From contig JAFVWY010000015.1 of assembly GCA_017501465.1 (NCBI GenBank), forward strand, positions 171,422-221,771: a stretch of DNA of 50,350 nt, read 5' to 3'. The translations under genes and the position numbers were made by a program. Positions 18,355-26,235 of the stretch are shown here, one piece after another; within the stretch, counting starts at the first letter, position 1, and the number at the start of each line of letters is the position of its first letter. This DNA comes from Bacilli bacterium (GTDB lineage: Bacteria; Bacillota_I; Bacilli_A; ML615J-28; CAG-313). The notes beneath the pieces are model-generated. The model was not told the DNA's origin. It was given only the letters and a program-made list of their open reading frames with translations, and made no database searches.

Positions 18355-20151
18355 ATGAATAAAATTAAAAAATTTGTAGTTGTTATTATATTATTCATAT
18401 CGATGATATTTGTTAGTAGTTGTAGTTTTGTTGAAAAAATTGATCCGGGAGATTTTGAAGATTACTCAAAAAGACTTTTTAACACTTTAATCGGAGATGA
18501 TGAACTTACTATTCATTTCTTATTTAAAGATAAAAAAGCCTTGGGAGTAGAAGAAACAACATTAAGTTTACCAACTCCTGGTTCATCATCTGCTCTTGGT
18601 AAGTTAATTATTAATTTATATTTTGGTCCTATGGCTAATTATAAATATGAAGAATTAAATTTTGATCAAAAGATGACATATTGTGTTATTTTAGATTTAC
18701 TTGATCAAATTAATTCTAAGACTTACGAAATGAGTTATCTTGATAATAATTATCTAGGTTCATATTTGGGTTATCAAGCGCAACTACCTATTTTATTTCA
18801 ACAATATCGTTTCGATAATTATGATGATGTATTAAATTATTTTAATCTAATGCGTTTGGTACCGGATACTTTTAAGCAATATTATGAATATGAAGTAACT
18901 AAAGCTGAAGCGGGTTATGGTATGCCTGATTTTGTAATTGATAAAGTAGTTAGTCAATGTGATACTTTTATTCAAAACCCTGATGAACATTTTTTGATTA
19001 CTACATTTGAAGATAGACTTAAAGTACTAGATTTAACAGAAGAACAAATTTCATCATTAAAATATGAAAATGCCTCAATTGTCAAAAATGATTTATGTCG
19101 TGGTTATGAATATATTAAAGATAATTTACCTTCATTAAAAGGCAAAGCAACCAATAATTTAGGATTGGCTCATTATGTAAAAGAATTAGAAGATGGCACA
19201 AAAGAAGAAGTAGGTAAAGATTATTATGCTTACTTATTTAAAGATGCAACAGGCTATGATGATAATATTGAAGATGCTATTGATTATATTCAAACACATT
19301 TAGATGAAGTATTTGAAAATTTTAATAATCTTAAAGAAGAAATTACAAATGATCAAAATAAAATATATCAACTAAATAATGTACAATTAATGGATAAAAA
19401 TCCTAGTGAACAAATGGAATATTACAAAACTTTATTAAGTGGACATTTTCCAAAAATAGAATCATATCCTACGATTCATATTAAAGATGTTGATCCTTCA
19501 ATGGAAAATAACTTTAGTCCAGCAGCATATGTTTCATCACCAATTGATGATTATGAAAATGAAACTATCTTTTTAAATCAAGCTAAAATTAATGGTAATA
19601 TGAACTACTTATATACTACTTTAGGACATGAAGGAATTCCTGGACACATGTATCAAAATATTTACTTCAAAACACAAGAGGTTAATTTAATAAGAAAAGT
19701 ATTAAAAAGTAGTGGTTATCAAGAAGGTTGGGCAACTTATGTCGAACTTTATATGTATAATTTTGTTGAAGGCGTTGATTCTACAGTTTTAGAATACTTA
19801 AAGTATGGTGATATATTAAGTGGTGTTCTAACTGCTCGACTTGATATGGGGATTCATTATGAAGGTTGGGATTTAGAACAAACACATAATTTTATATTAA
19901 GATATTTAGCAAATTATGATTTAGAAAAAACAAGAAAAACTTTTGAACAACTAGTAGAAGTTCCTACTAATTCTCAAACTTACTATTATACTTATTTTAA
20001 ACTTTGCGATATGTATAATAGATGTGAAGAAGCTCTTCAAGAAGATTTCAATGTTGAAGAATTCCATAAACTGATTTTAGATTGTGGACCAGTTCCTTTA
20101 AGATTTGTAGAAGTTGTTGTTGATGAGTATATAGAAAGTAAGACAAAATAA
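18355..20151 (+). CDS. DUF885 family lipoprotein, putative zinc peptidase
   Basis: A 598-residue exported protein. The signal peptide has a lipobox VSSC (Cys23), so the mature protein is probably lipid-anchored outside the membrane. The C-terminal half carries the DUF885 hallmark HEGIPGH in LYTTLGHEGIPGHMYQ (about residues 420-435), where HExxxxH suggests a metal site. It also has GYQEGWATYVELY (about 456-468), whose Glu would complete it. The family is thought to act as metallopeptidase, but substrates are poorly known. Good Shine-Dalgarno (GGAGGAATT). The glycerate kinase gene starts one base after the stop, so the two are co-transcribed. Confidence 0.82.
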   Translation: MNKIKKFVVVIILFISMIFVSSCSFVEKIDPGDFEDYSKRLFNTLIGDDELTIHFLFKDKKALGVEETTLSLPTPGSSSALGKLIINLYFGPMANYKYEELNFDQKMTYCVILDLLDQINSKTYEMSYLDNNYLGSYLGYQAQLPILFQQYRFDNYDDVLNYFNLMRLVPDTFKQYYEYEVTKAEAGYGMPDFVIDKVVSQCDTFIQNPDEHFLITTFEDRLKVLDLTEEQISSLKYENASIVKNDLCRGYEYIKDNLPSLKGKATNNLGLAHYVKELEDGTKEEVGKDYYAYLFKDATGYDDNIEDAIDYIQTHLDEVFENFNNLKEEITNDQNKIYQLNNVQLMDKNPSEQMEYYKTLLSGHFPKIESYPTIHIKDVDPSMENNFSPAAYVSSPIDDYENETIFLNQAKINGNMNYLYTTLGHEGIPGHMYQNIYFKTQEVNLIRKVLKSSGYQEGWATYVELYMYNFVEGVDSTVLEYLKYGDILSGVLTARLDMGIHYEGWDLEQTHNFILRYLANYDLEKTRKTFEQLVEVPTNSQTYYYTYFKLCDMYNRCEEALQEDFNVEEFHKLILDCGPVPLRFVEVVVDEYIESKTK

Positions 20152-20152
20152 T

Positions 20153-21232
20153 ATGTTAAGCTATCAAAAAGTAATTATATTAGTTGATAGTTTTAAATCA
20201 TCAATTTCATCAAAAGAAATTGCTTTAATTGGTAAAAAAGTTATTGAAACTAATTGTCCAACAATTGAAGTTGATGCAGCATGTGTTGCAGATGGTGGTG
20301 AGGGAACAGTTGATTTCTTTATCAATGAAATGGGTTATGAAAAAGTAGAAACATTCACTGTGAATGCCTTTTTAGAACCGATTAGCACTTATTATGGTGT
20401 AAAAGATGACAAGGCAGTTTTTGATGTTGCATCAGTAGTAGGTTTTTTAGTAAATAATAAGTTAGATATTTATCAAGCTACTACATATGGCATTGGAATT
20501 GTCTTGAAAGAAATTATTGAAAAAGGATATAAAGATATTTATTTAGGTTTGGGTGGTTCTATTACTAATGATGGTGGTAGTGGAATTTTAGAGGCCTTAG
20601 GCGGAATTTTTTATCATGATAACCAAATTATTAAAATCCATGAAACTCCTCATACTTTGATAAATAAAGTCGATTTTCGTGGAGTTTTGAAACTTTTAGA
20701 AGGAGTTAAAATTACTGCAATATGTGATGTGGTAAATCCATTATTAGGTAATTTAGGGGCTACTTATGTTTTTAGTCCTCAAAAAGGAGCAAAATTAAAA
20801 GACTTAAAACCTTTAGAAGATTGGATGATTAATTATGCCTCATTGTTTAATATTGACTCAACAACTCCTGGTTGTGGAGCAGCAGGGGGCATTGGTTTTT
20901 TAATTCATCTATTAGGTGGAAGACTTGAAAAGGGTATTGATGTTATTTTGGATGAATTAAAGATTACGGAAAAATTAAATGAAAAAGTTTTATTAATTAC
21001 TGGGGAAGGTAAACTTGATCATACTTCATTCTATGGTAAAGTAGTCGGAAAACTTTGTGATTTAACAAAACAATACCAAAATGGTCTGGTAATTATTTGT
21101 GGAAGTAGTGAAATTTCAGATAATTTATATCCAATTTATCCTCTTCATCAAGTTGTCCCTAAAAATTATAAAGAAACTGTTAAAGATGATATTAAAAACG
21201 TATTTTTAAATGTATTAGAACAACTAAAATAA
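20153..21232 (+). CDS. Glycerate kinase (GlxK/GarK family)
   Basis: Phosphorylates glycerate with ATP, feeding it into glycolysis. The 359 residues (family about 375-385) show VDSFKSSISSKEIA at the N terminus, CVADGGEGTVDFF near residue 43, GLGGSITNDGGSGILEALGG near 135-153, the GCGAAGGIGFLIHLLGG segment near 240, and LLITGEGKLDHTSFYGKVV near 280, all characteristic of the type II family. It lies one base after the DUF885 gene with no clear Shine-Dalgarno, so translation is likely coupled. Whether the product is 2- or 3-phosphoglycerate cannot be told from sequence. Confidence 0.92.
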   Translation: MLSYQKVIILVDSFKSSISSKEIALIGKKVIETNCPTIEVDAACVADGGEGTVDFFINEMGYEKVETFTVNAFLEPISTYYGVKDDKAVFDVASVVGFLVNNKLDIYQATTYGIGIVLKEIIEKGYKDIYLGLGGSITNDGGSGILEALGGIFYHDNQIIKIHETPHTLINKVDFRGVLKLLEGVKITAICDVVNPLLGNLGATYVFSPQKGAKLKDLKPLEDWMINYASLFNIDSTTPGCGAAGGIGFLIHLLGGRLEKGIDVILDELKITEKLNEKVLLITGEGKLDHTSFYGKVVGKLCDLTKQYQNGLVIICGSSEISDNLYPIYPLHQVVPKNYKETVKDDIKNVFLNVLEQLK

Positions 21233-21249
21233 CTAAAATTTATGTGTTA

Positions 21250-21276
21250 AAAGCCTAGGGAAAACCTAGGTTTTTT
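21250..21276 (+). terminator. Rho-independent terminator after glycerate kinase
   Basis: CCTAGG (21254-21259) pairs with CCTAGG (21265-21270) around loop GAAAA, extended by A/T and G-T pairs and followed by TTTTTT. Confidence 0.88.
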
Positions 21277-21351
21277 ATATGTTTTTGAATAGGAAATAAT
21301 CATTAATAATTTGATTTAAAAGCATTTTTTTTATAAAAAATCAAGTAAAAA

Positions 21352-21372
21352 ACACTTTAAATATTAATGTGT
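21352..21372 (+). promoter_or_regulatory. Imperfect dyad upstream of the nrdD promoter (operator candidate)
   Basis: A 21-base dyad with ACAC and GTGT ends, matching in 8 of 10 paired positions, ends eight bases before the -35 box of nrdD. NrdR boxes are also A/T dyads with such ends but are 16 bases long, so this is not a standard NrdR site. Regulatory role is a guess from position. Confidence 0.35.
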
Positions 21373-21379
21373 ACTTTCT

Positions 21380-21408
21380 TTGACAATCAAAATATTTTAA
21401 AGTATAAT
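21380..21408 (+). promoter_or_regulatory. Promoter of nrdD and the reductase gene
   Basis: Perfect TTGACA (21380-21385) and TATAAT (21403-21408) with 17 bases between them. The leader is short, about 20 bases. Confidence 0.92.
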
Positions 21409-21433
21409 TTTAATACATTTGGGAGGTATAATT

Positions 21434-23803
21434 ATGTTGAATGTTAGAAAAAGAGACGGAAAAATTGTAGAATTTGACTTAAAGAAAATTGAAAGTGCTA
21501 TTGAAAAAGCTTTTATTTCATTAAACAAATCATACACTCAAGACATTATTGAATTACTAGCATTAAGAGTGTTCGGAGATTTATCAAATAAAGTAAAAAA
21601 TGACCTAATTGATATTGAAGAAATTCAAGATTCAGTAGAAGTTGTTTTAATTCATGCCGGATATATTGATGTTGCTAAAACATATATTTTATATCGTAAA
21701 CAACATGAGAAGATGAGAAACATCAAATCTACCTTTGTTGATTACAAAGATACAGTTAATAATTATCTAAGTATTAATGACTGGCGAGTTAAAGAAAATT
21801 CAACTGTTACTTACTCAGTTGGTGGTTTGATTTTATCTAATTCTGGTGCGATTACTGCTAATTATTGGTTATCAGAAGTGTATGATCAAGAAATTGCTGA
21901 TGCTCATAGAAATGCTGATATTCATATTCATGACTTATCAATGTTAACAGGTTATTGTGCTGGTTGGAGTTTAAAACAATTATTAACTGATGGATTAGGT
22001 GGCGTTCCAGGCAAGATTACATCAAGTCCTGCTGCTCACTTATCTACATTATGTAATCAAATGACTAATTTCTTAGGTATTATGCAAAATGAATGGGCTG
22101 GTGCTCAAGCATTTTCTTCATTTGATACATATCTTGCTCCATTTGTTAAGGTAGATAATTTAGATTATAAACAAGTTAAACAATGTATTCAATCATTTAT
22201 TTATGGTGTTAATACACCTAGTAGATGGGGGACTCAAGCTCCTTTTACTAATATTACTTTAGACTGGACAGTTCCTCAAGATATGGCAGAGTTAAATTGT
22301 ATTGTAGGTGGGGTTGAACAAAAGTTTAAATATAAAGATTGTGTTAAAGAAATGGCTATGGTTAATAAAGCATTCATTGAAATTATGATCGAAGGTGATG
22401 CTAATGGCCGTGGATTCCAATATCCAATCCCAACATACTCAATTACTAGAGATTTTGATTGGTCAGAAACAGAAAATAATAAATTATTATTTGAAATGAC
22501 AGCTAAATATGGTACTCCATACTTCTCTAACTATATTAATAGTGATATGGAACCAAGTGATGTACGTAGTATGTGCTGTCGTTTAAGATTAGATTTAAGA
22601 GAATTACGTAAAAAATCTGGTGGTTTCTTTGGCTCAGGTGAATCAACTGGTTCAGTAGGTGTTGTTACAATTAACTTACCACGGATTGCTTATTTATCAA
22701 AAACTAAAGAAGAATTTTACGCTAGATTACAAAAATTAATGGATATTTCAGCTCGTTCTTTAAAAATTAAACGTAATGTTATTACTAAATTAATGAATGA
22801 AGGCTTATATCCATATACTAAGAAGTACTTAGGTACTTTTGAAAATCACTTTTCTACTATTGGTTTAGTAGGTATGAATGAAGCATGTTTAAATGCATGT
22901 TGGTTAAAGAAAGATTTAACAGAAGTAGAATCTCAAGAATTCGCTAAAGAAGTTCTTAACTTTATGAGAAATAAACTATCTGATTATCAAGAACAATATG
23001 GAGATTTATATAATTTAGAAGCTACTCCAGCTGAATCAACTTCATATCGCCTTGCTAAACACGATAAGAAGAGATATCCTAATATTGTAACTGCTTCAAA
23101 AGAAAAAGGTGCGACACCATATTATACTAATAGTTCACACTTACCAGTAGGATATACTGATGATATTTTCAAAGCCTTAGATGTTCAAGATGAATTACAA
23201 GTTCTTTATACAAGTGGTACTGTATTCCATTGTTTCTTAGGTCAAAAATTACCTTCATGGCAAGCATGTGCTAAACTAGTTAGAACGATTGCAGAAAACT
23301 ATAAACTTCCATATTATACAATGTCACCAACATATTCTGTATGTCAAGTACATGGTTATTTAGAAGGTGAACAATATAAGTGTCCTATTTGTGGTAGAAA
23401 AGCTGAAGTATATTCTCGTATCACAGGTTATTATAGACCGGTTCAAAATTGGAATGATGGTAAATCAGAAGAATTTAAGAATCGTTTAAATTATGTTCCT
23501 GAAACTTCTGTTTTAACTAAAAAAGCTGAAGTAGTTGTTGAAGAAGTTAAAGAACAAACAGCTGTTGCGAAAGATATTTTATTATTTGGTACTAAAACAT
23601 GTCCAAATTGTAAAACTGCTAAAATCATTTTAGAAAAAGCAGGCATTGCTTATATTTTTGTTGATGCTGATGAAAATAAAGAAGTAACAAATGCATATGG
23701 CGTTAAAAAAGCTCCTACTTTATTAGTACCAACAGAATCTGGATATGAAAAGTATGATAATATAAGCTTCATCAAGAAATTTGCTGAAGGCTATAATAAA
23801 TAG
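21434..23803 (+). CDS. nrdD: Anaerobic (class III) ribonucleoside-triphosphate reductase fused to a C-terminal redoxin
   Basis: Oxygen-sensitive glycyl-radical enzyme making deoxyribonucleotides. Domains: an ATP-cone at about 3-92; the catalytic barrel with HIHDLSMLTGYCAGWSL and MCCRLRLDLREL; a zinc site around C637, H640, C650, C653; and the glycyl-radical loop RITGYYRPVQNW (Gly665). After a Glu/Val-rich linker there is an extra domain of about 80 residues (from about 713) with LLFGTKTCPNCKTAK, active-site C723-P-N-C726, and a cis-Pro loop KKAPTLLV: a glutaredoxin/NrdH-like fold. Class III enzymes either oxidise formate or take electrons from a thioredoxin; the fusion suggests the latter. 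ATG 21434 follows GGGAGGT. A thioredoxin-reductase-like gene starts two bases later and NrdG is convergent. Confidence 0.93.
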   Translation: MLNVRKRDGKIVEFDLKKIESAIEKAFISLNKSYTQDIIELLALRVFGDLSNKVKNDLIDIEEIQDSVEVVLIHAGYIDVAKTYILYRKQHEKMRNIKSTFVDYKDTVNNYLSINDWRVKENSTVTYSVGGLILSNSGAITANYWLSEVYDQEIADAHRNADIHIHDLSMLTGYCAGWSLKQLLTDGLGGVPGKITSSPAAHLSTLCNQMTNFLGIMQNEWAGAQAFSSFDTYLAPFVKVDNLDYKQVKQCIQSFIYGVNTPSRWGTQAPFTNITLDWTVPQDMAELNCIVGGVEQKFKYKDCVKEMAMVNKAFIEIMIEGDANGRGFQYPIPTYSITRDFDWSETENNKLLFEMTAKYGTPYFSNYINSDMEPSDVRSMCCRLRLDLRELRKKSGGFFGSGESTGSVGVVTINLPRIAYLSKTKEEFYARLQKLMDISARSLKIKRNVITKLMNEGLYPYTKKYLGTFENHFSTIGLVGMNEACLNACWLKKDLTEVESQEFAKEVLNFMRNKLSDYQEQYGDLYNLEATPAESTSYRLAKHDKKRYPNIVTASKEKGATPYYTNSSHLPVGYTDDIFKALDVQDELQVLYTSGTVFHCFLGQKLPSWQACAKLVRTIAENYKLPYYTMSPTYSVCQVHGYLEGEQYKCPICGRKAEVYSRITGYYRPVQNWNDGKSEEFKNRLNYVPETSVLTKKAEVVVEEVKEQTAVAKDILLFGTKTCPNCKTAKIILEKAGIAYIFVDADENKEVTNAYGVKKAPTLLVPTESGYEKYDNISFIKKFAEGYNK

Positions 23804-23805
23804 TT

Positions 23806-24711
23806 ATGGTTGATATTTTAATTATAGGTGGAGGTCCTGCAGGACTTACTGCGTCTATTTATGCTAAAAGAAGTGGCAAAGATGTTTTGGTTTTAGAAAG
23901 AGAGTCATTTGGTGGACAAATTGCCTCTAGTCCTAGAGTTGAAAACTTTCCTACGATTAAGTCTATTAGTGGATTAGAATTGATTGATCGTTTATTAGAA
24001 CAAGCAACTGAATTGGGTGTTGATGTTGACGTTGATGAAGTTCGCAAAATTGAAAAAAGAGATGGCTATTTTAGTGTAGAAACAGAATATTCAAAAATTG
24101 AAGCCAAAACCATTATTGTTTCAACAGGTTGCAGCCCAAGAAAACTTAATGCAGTTAATATGGACAAGTTTGATGGTTCCAATGTTAGTTATTGTGCCAT
24201 TTGTGATGGATTTTTCTATGAAAATAAAAAAGTTGCTTTAATTGGCGATGGAAATACAGCTTTACAGTACGCTACTTATTTGTCAAATTTTTGTGAAAAG
24301 GTATATGTTTGTACCCTATTTGATAAGTTTTTTGGTGAAGAAGTGTTAATAAAATCCATTTTAGAGAAGGCCAATATTGAAATCATTCATAATGTTTCAT
24401 TGGAACGCTTAAATGGGGATGAGTCTTTGGAAAGTGTTGAATTTGTCAATACTATTACTAAAGAACAGGTAAAAATTGATGTTAGTGGGCTATTTATTGC
24501 TATTGGTCAAATTCCACATAATGATTTTTTAGGCGATTTAGTTGAACTAGATAATAGTGGTTACATTATTACCAATGAAGCATTAGAGACTAAAACACCA
24601 GGTATTTTTGCAGCCGGTGATTGTAGACAAAAAATATTAAGACAATTAACTACAGCTGTTGGAGATGCAGCAATAGCTGCAACTTCTGCAATGAAATATT
24701 TAAATAAGTAA
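23806..24711 (+). CDS. Thioredoxin-reductase-like flavoprotein, probable reductase of the NrdD redoxin domain
   Basis: A 301-residue FAD enzyme of the low-molecular-weight thioredoxin reductase family. FAD motifs are GGGPAGLTASIYAKR at the N terminus and GIFAAGDCRQ near residue 268. The redox pair is C130-A-I-C133-D134, the family's active site. The second nucleotide motif is GDGNTA (147-152). The arginine cluster HRRxxxR that recognises the NADPH phosphate is missing; VYVCTLFDKFFGEE stands in its place. It may therefore use NADH, or be ferredoxin- or flavodoxin-linked like some clostridial relatives. Starting two bases after nrdD, it most likely keeps the fused redoxin reduced. No other thioredoxin gene is in the window. 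Confidence 0.85.
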   Translation: MVDILIIGGGPAGLTASIYAKRSGKDVLVLERESFGGQIASSPRVENFPTIKSISGLELIDRLLEQATELGVDVDVDEVRKIEKRDGYFSVETEYSKIEAKTIIVSTGCSPRKLNAVNMDKFDGSNVSYCAICDGFFYENKKVALIGDGNTALQYATYLSNFCEKVYVCTLFDKFFGEEVLIKSILEKANIEIIHNVSLERLNGDESLESVEFVNTITKEQVKIDVSGLFIAIGQIPHNDFLGDLVELDNSGYIITNEALETKTPGIFAAGDCRQKILRQLTTAVGDAAIAATSAMKYLNK

Positions 24712-24742
24712 AAAAAGATTCTACTTTGGTAGAATCTTTTTT
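24711..24742. terminator. Bidirectional terminator between the reductase gene and nrdG
   Basis: A 14-base stem (AAAAAAGATTCTAC / GTAGAATCTTTTTT) with loop TTTG serves both convergent genes. The A and T ends give T tracts on either strand. Confidence 0.92.
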
Positions 24743-25436
24743 AATATCCTCTCAATTCAACTTTTTCAAAGTTGTCTTTGACCGCCTTTTTAAAGTTGAT
24801 AGCATTTATATATGAAATTTCATTTAAATTAGATTGTAGACAAGTATTGTTATTTACAAATTTTTGTAAAAAATACTTTTTGGCACCATTTAGCCATTTA
24901 CCGATTTCTATAATATCTTCTATAGTATGAAATTCGTTAATTAGAGTTGTTCTAAATTCATATTCAATACCACTAGTCATTAAGAAATTGATCGTTTTTT
25001 GTATGTTAAATAGATTAACATGAACGTTATCACAAGTTTTAGAATATTTAGGTAAAGTGTTTTTAATATCCATAGCTACATAATCAATTAATCCTTTATT
25101 GTATAAGTCAATTACCATATCCGGATTACTGCCATTAGTATCTAGTTTGATATAATAACCTAATTTTTTTATTTCTATTAATTTTTCTTCCAAATCTGGG
25201 TGTAATGTTGGTTCACCGCCTGTAACACATACAGCATCTAGCATATTTTTACGAAGTTTTAAGAAATTAATAATCTCATCAAAAGAAATTTCTTGAATAT
25301 TTTGATTTAAGACTAGATCTTTATTATGACAGAACGGGCAACGAAAATTACATCCATTAGTAAAAATAGTACAAGCAAGTTTTCCATCTAAATCTACTAA
25401 TGAAAGTGGCTCTATACCACAAAATTTAATACTCAT
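24741..25436 (-). CDS. nrdG: Anaerobic ribonucleotide reductase activating protein, radical SAM (NrdG2 type)
   Basis: Radical SAM enzyme that creates the glycyl radical in NrdD using S-adenosylmethionine and a 4Fe-4S cluster. The cluster motif is C29-NFR-C33-PF-C36 within TNGCNFRCPFCHN, followed by CVTGGEPTLHPDLE (the GGEP SAM-binding motif, about residues 70-83) and LDTNGSNP. At 231 residues it belongs to the longer group often annotated NrdG2. It is convergent with nrdD and the reductase gene, has its own extended -10 promoter, and starts after TAGGAGATGATACT. It can be expressed separately from its target, as the radical-installing partner is needed in small amounts. Confidence 0.9.
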   Translation of the reverse strand: MSIKFCGIEPLSLVDLDGKLACTIFTNGCNFRCPFCHNKDLVLNQNIQEISFDEIINFLKLRKNMLDAVCVTGGEPTLHPDLEEKLIEIKKLGYYIKLDTNGSNPDMVIDLYNKGLIDYVAMDIKNTLPKYSKTCDNVHVNLFNIQKTINFLMTSGIEYEFRTTLINEFHTIEDIIEIGKWLNGAKKYFLQKFVNNNTCLQSNLNEISYINAINFKKAVKDNFEKVELRGY

Positions 25437-25455
25437 AGTATCATCTCCTATAAGT

Positions 25456-25484
25456 ATTATAGCAAAATATTAAATTTATTTCAA
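25456..25484 (-). promoter_or_regulatory. Promoter of nrdG
   Basis: On the minus strand TTGAAA (25479-25484), 17-base spacer, TATAAT (25456-25461) with TGC directly before it (extended -10). Confidence 0.85.
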
Positions 25485-25499
25485 TTTAACAATTAATTA

Positions 25500-25528
25500 T
25501 TGCAAAAAAAGCTAATCTATGTTAAAAT
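25500..25528 (+). promoter_or_regulatory. Promoter of the ABC/FtsX/1136-residue gene cluster
   Basis: TTGCAA (25500-25505), 17-base spacer and TAAAAT (25523-25528). It is back-to-back with the nrdG promoter, their -35 boxes 16 bases apart. Confidence 0.72.
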
Positions 25529-25551
25529 AAAGTATAAAAAAGGTGATAAAA

Positions 25552-26235
25552 ATGAGTGTATTACAAGCTAAAAATTTATGTAAGAGTTTTAAGAATTCTT
25601 CATTTACACAAGAAGTATTAAAAGGAATTGATTTTGAAATTGAACAAGGTGATTTCATATTAATAACTGGTGCAAGTGGTAGTGGTAAAACAACCCTTTT
25701 GAATTGTTTGAGTGGGTTAGATACTATAACTAGTGGCGAAGTGTTGATAAATGGTCAAAATTTAGCTACCATTACTAGTAAGGAAATGTCTAATTTGAGA
25801 AAAAATCATATTGGTTTTGTCTTTCAGGCATATAATCTTTTACCAAACTTAACTCTATATGAAAATGTTGAAATTGCTAGTATTATTGCTTCTAAGTTTA
25901 ATAAAGATAAAATATTAGAATTATTAACAAAATTTAATTTAATCGATTTCAAAAATCATTTTCCTGAACAAGTATCTGGTGGCATGCAGCAAAGATGTGC
26001 AATTGTTAGAGCATTAATTAATGATCCTGACATTATATTTGCAGATGAGCCTACAGGTAATCTGGATTCTAAATCAAGTGTAGAAGTAATGGAAACTTTT
26101 CAAAAATTACATAGTGAATTTAATAAAACAATTGTTATGGTTACACACTCATTGGATAATTTAAAATATGGTAATCGACATATTCAAATAGTTGATGGTA
26201 AAGTTATCAAAGATGAAAGGTTAAATAATGCATAA
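25552..26235 (+). CDS. ABC transporter ATP-binding protein, MacB/LolD type
   Basis: ATPase of a type VII (MacB-like) ABC system, 227 residues. Walker A is GASGSGKT (40-47), the Q-loop lies in FQAYNLLPNLT (91-101), the signature is VSGGMQQR (141-148), Walker B is IIFADEP (161-167) and the switch histidine is in VTHS (197-200). The Q-loop and D-loop sequences are those of the LolD/MacB/FtsE subfamily. These work with FtsX-fold permeases as mechanotransmitters rather than classic importers. Start at ATG 25552 follows AAAGGTGAT. The permease gene overlaps its end by eight bases. Confidence 0.93.
   Translation: MSVLQAKNLCKSFKNSSFTQEVLKGIDFEIEQGDFILITGASGSGKTTLLNCLSGLDTITSGEVLINGQNLATITSKEMSNLRKNHIGFVFQAYNLLPNLTLYENVEIASIIASKFNKDKILELLTKFNLIDFKNHFPEQVSGGMQQRCAIVRALINDPDIIFADEPTGNLDSKSSVEVMETFQKLHSEFNKTIVMVTHSLDNLKYGNRHIQIVDGKVIKDERLNNA

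Noticed and set aside
21352-21372. A standard NrdR box upstream of nrdD
   Set aside because: The dyad is 21 bases long and lacks the 16-base NrdR consensus spacing; only a single copy is present, whereas NrdR boxes usually come in pairs.
21434-23803. Frameshift or misassembly joining nrdD to a separate redoxin gene
   Set aside because: The frame is continuous through a low-complexity linker typical of domain junctions, there is no ribosome-binding site with start codon before the redoxin part, and codon use is the same on both sides.
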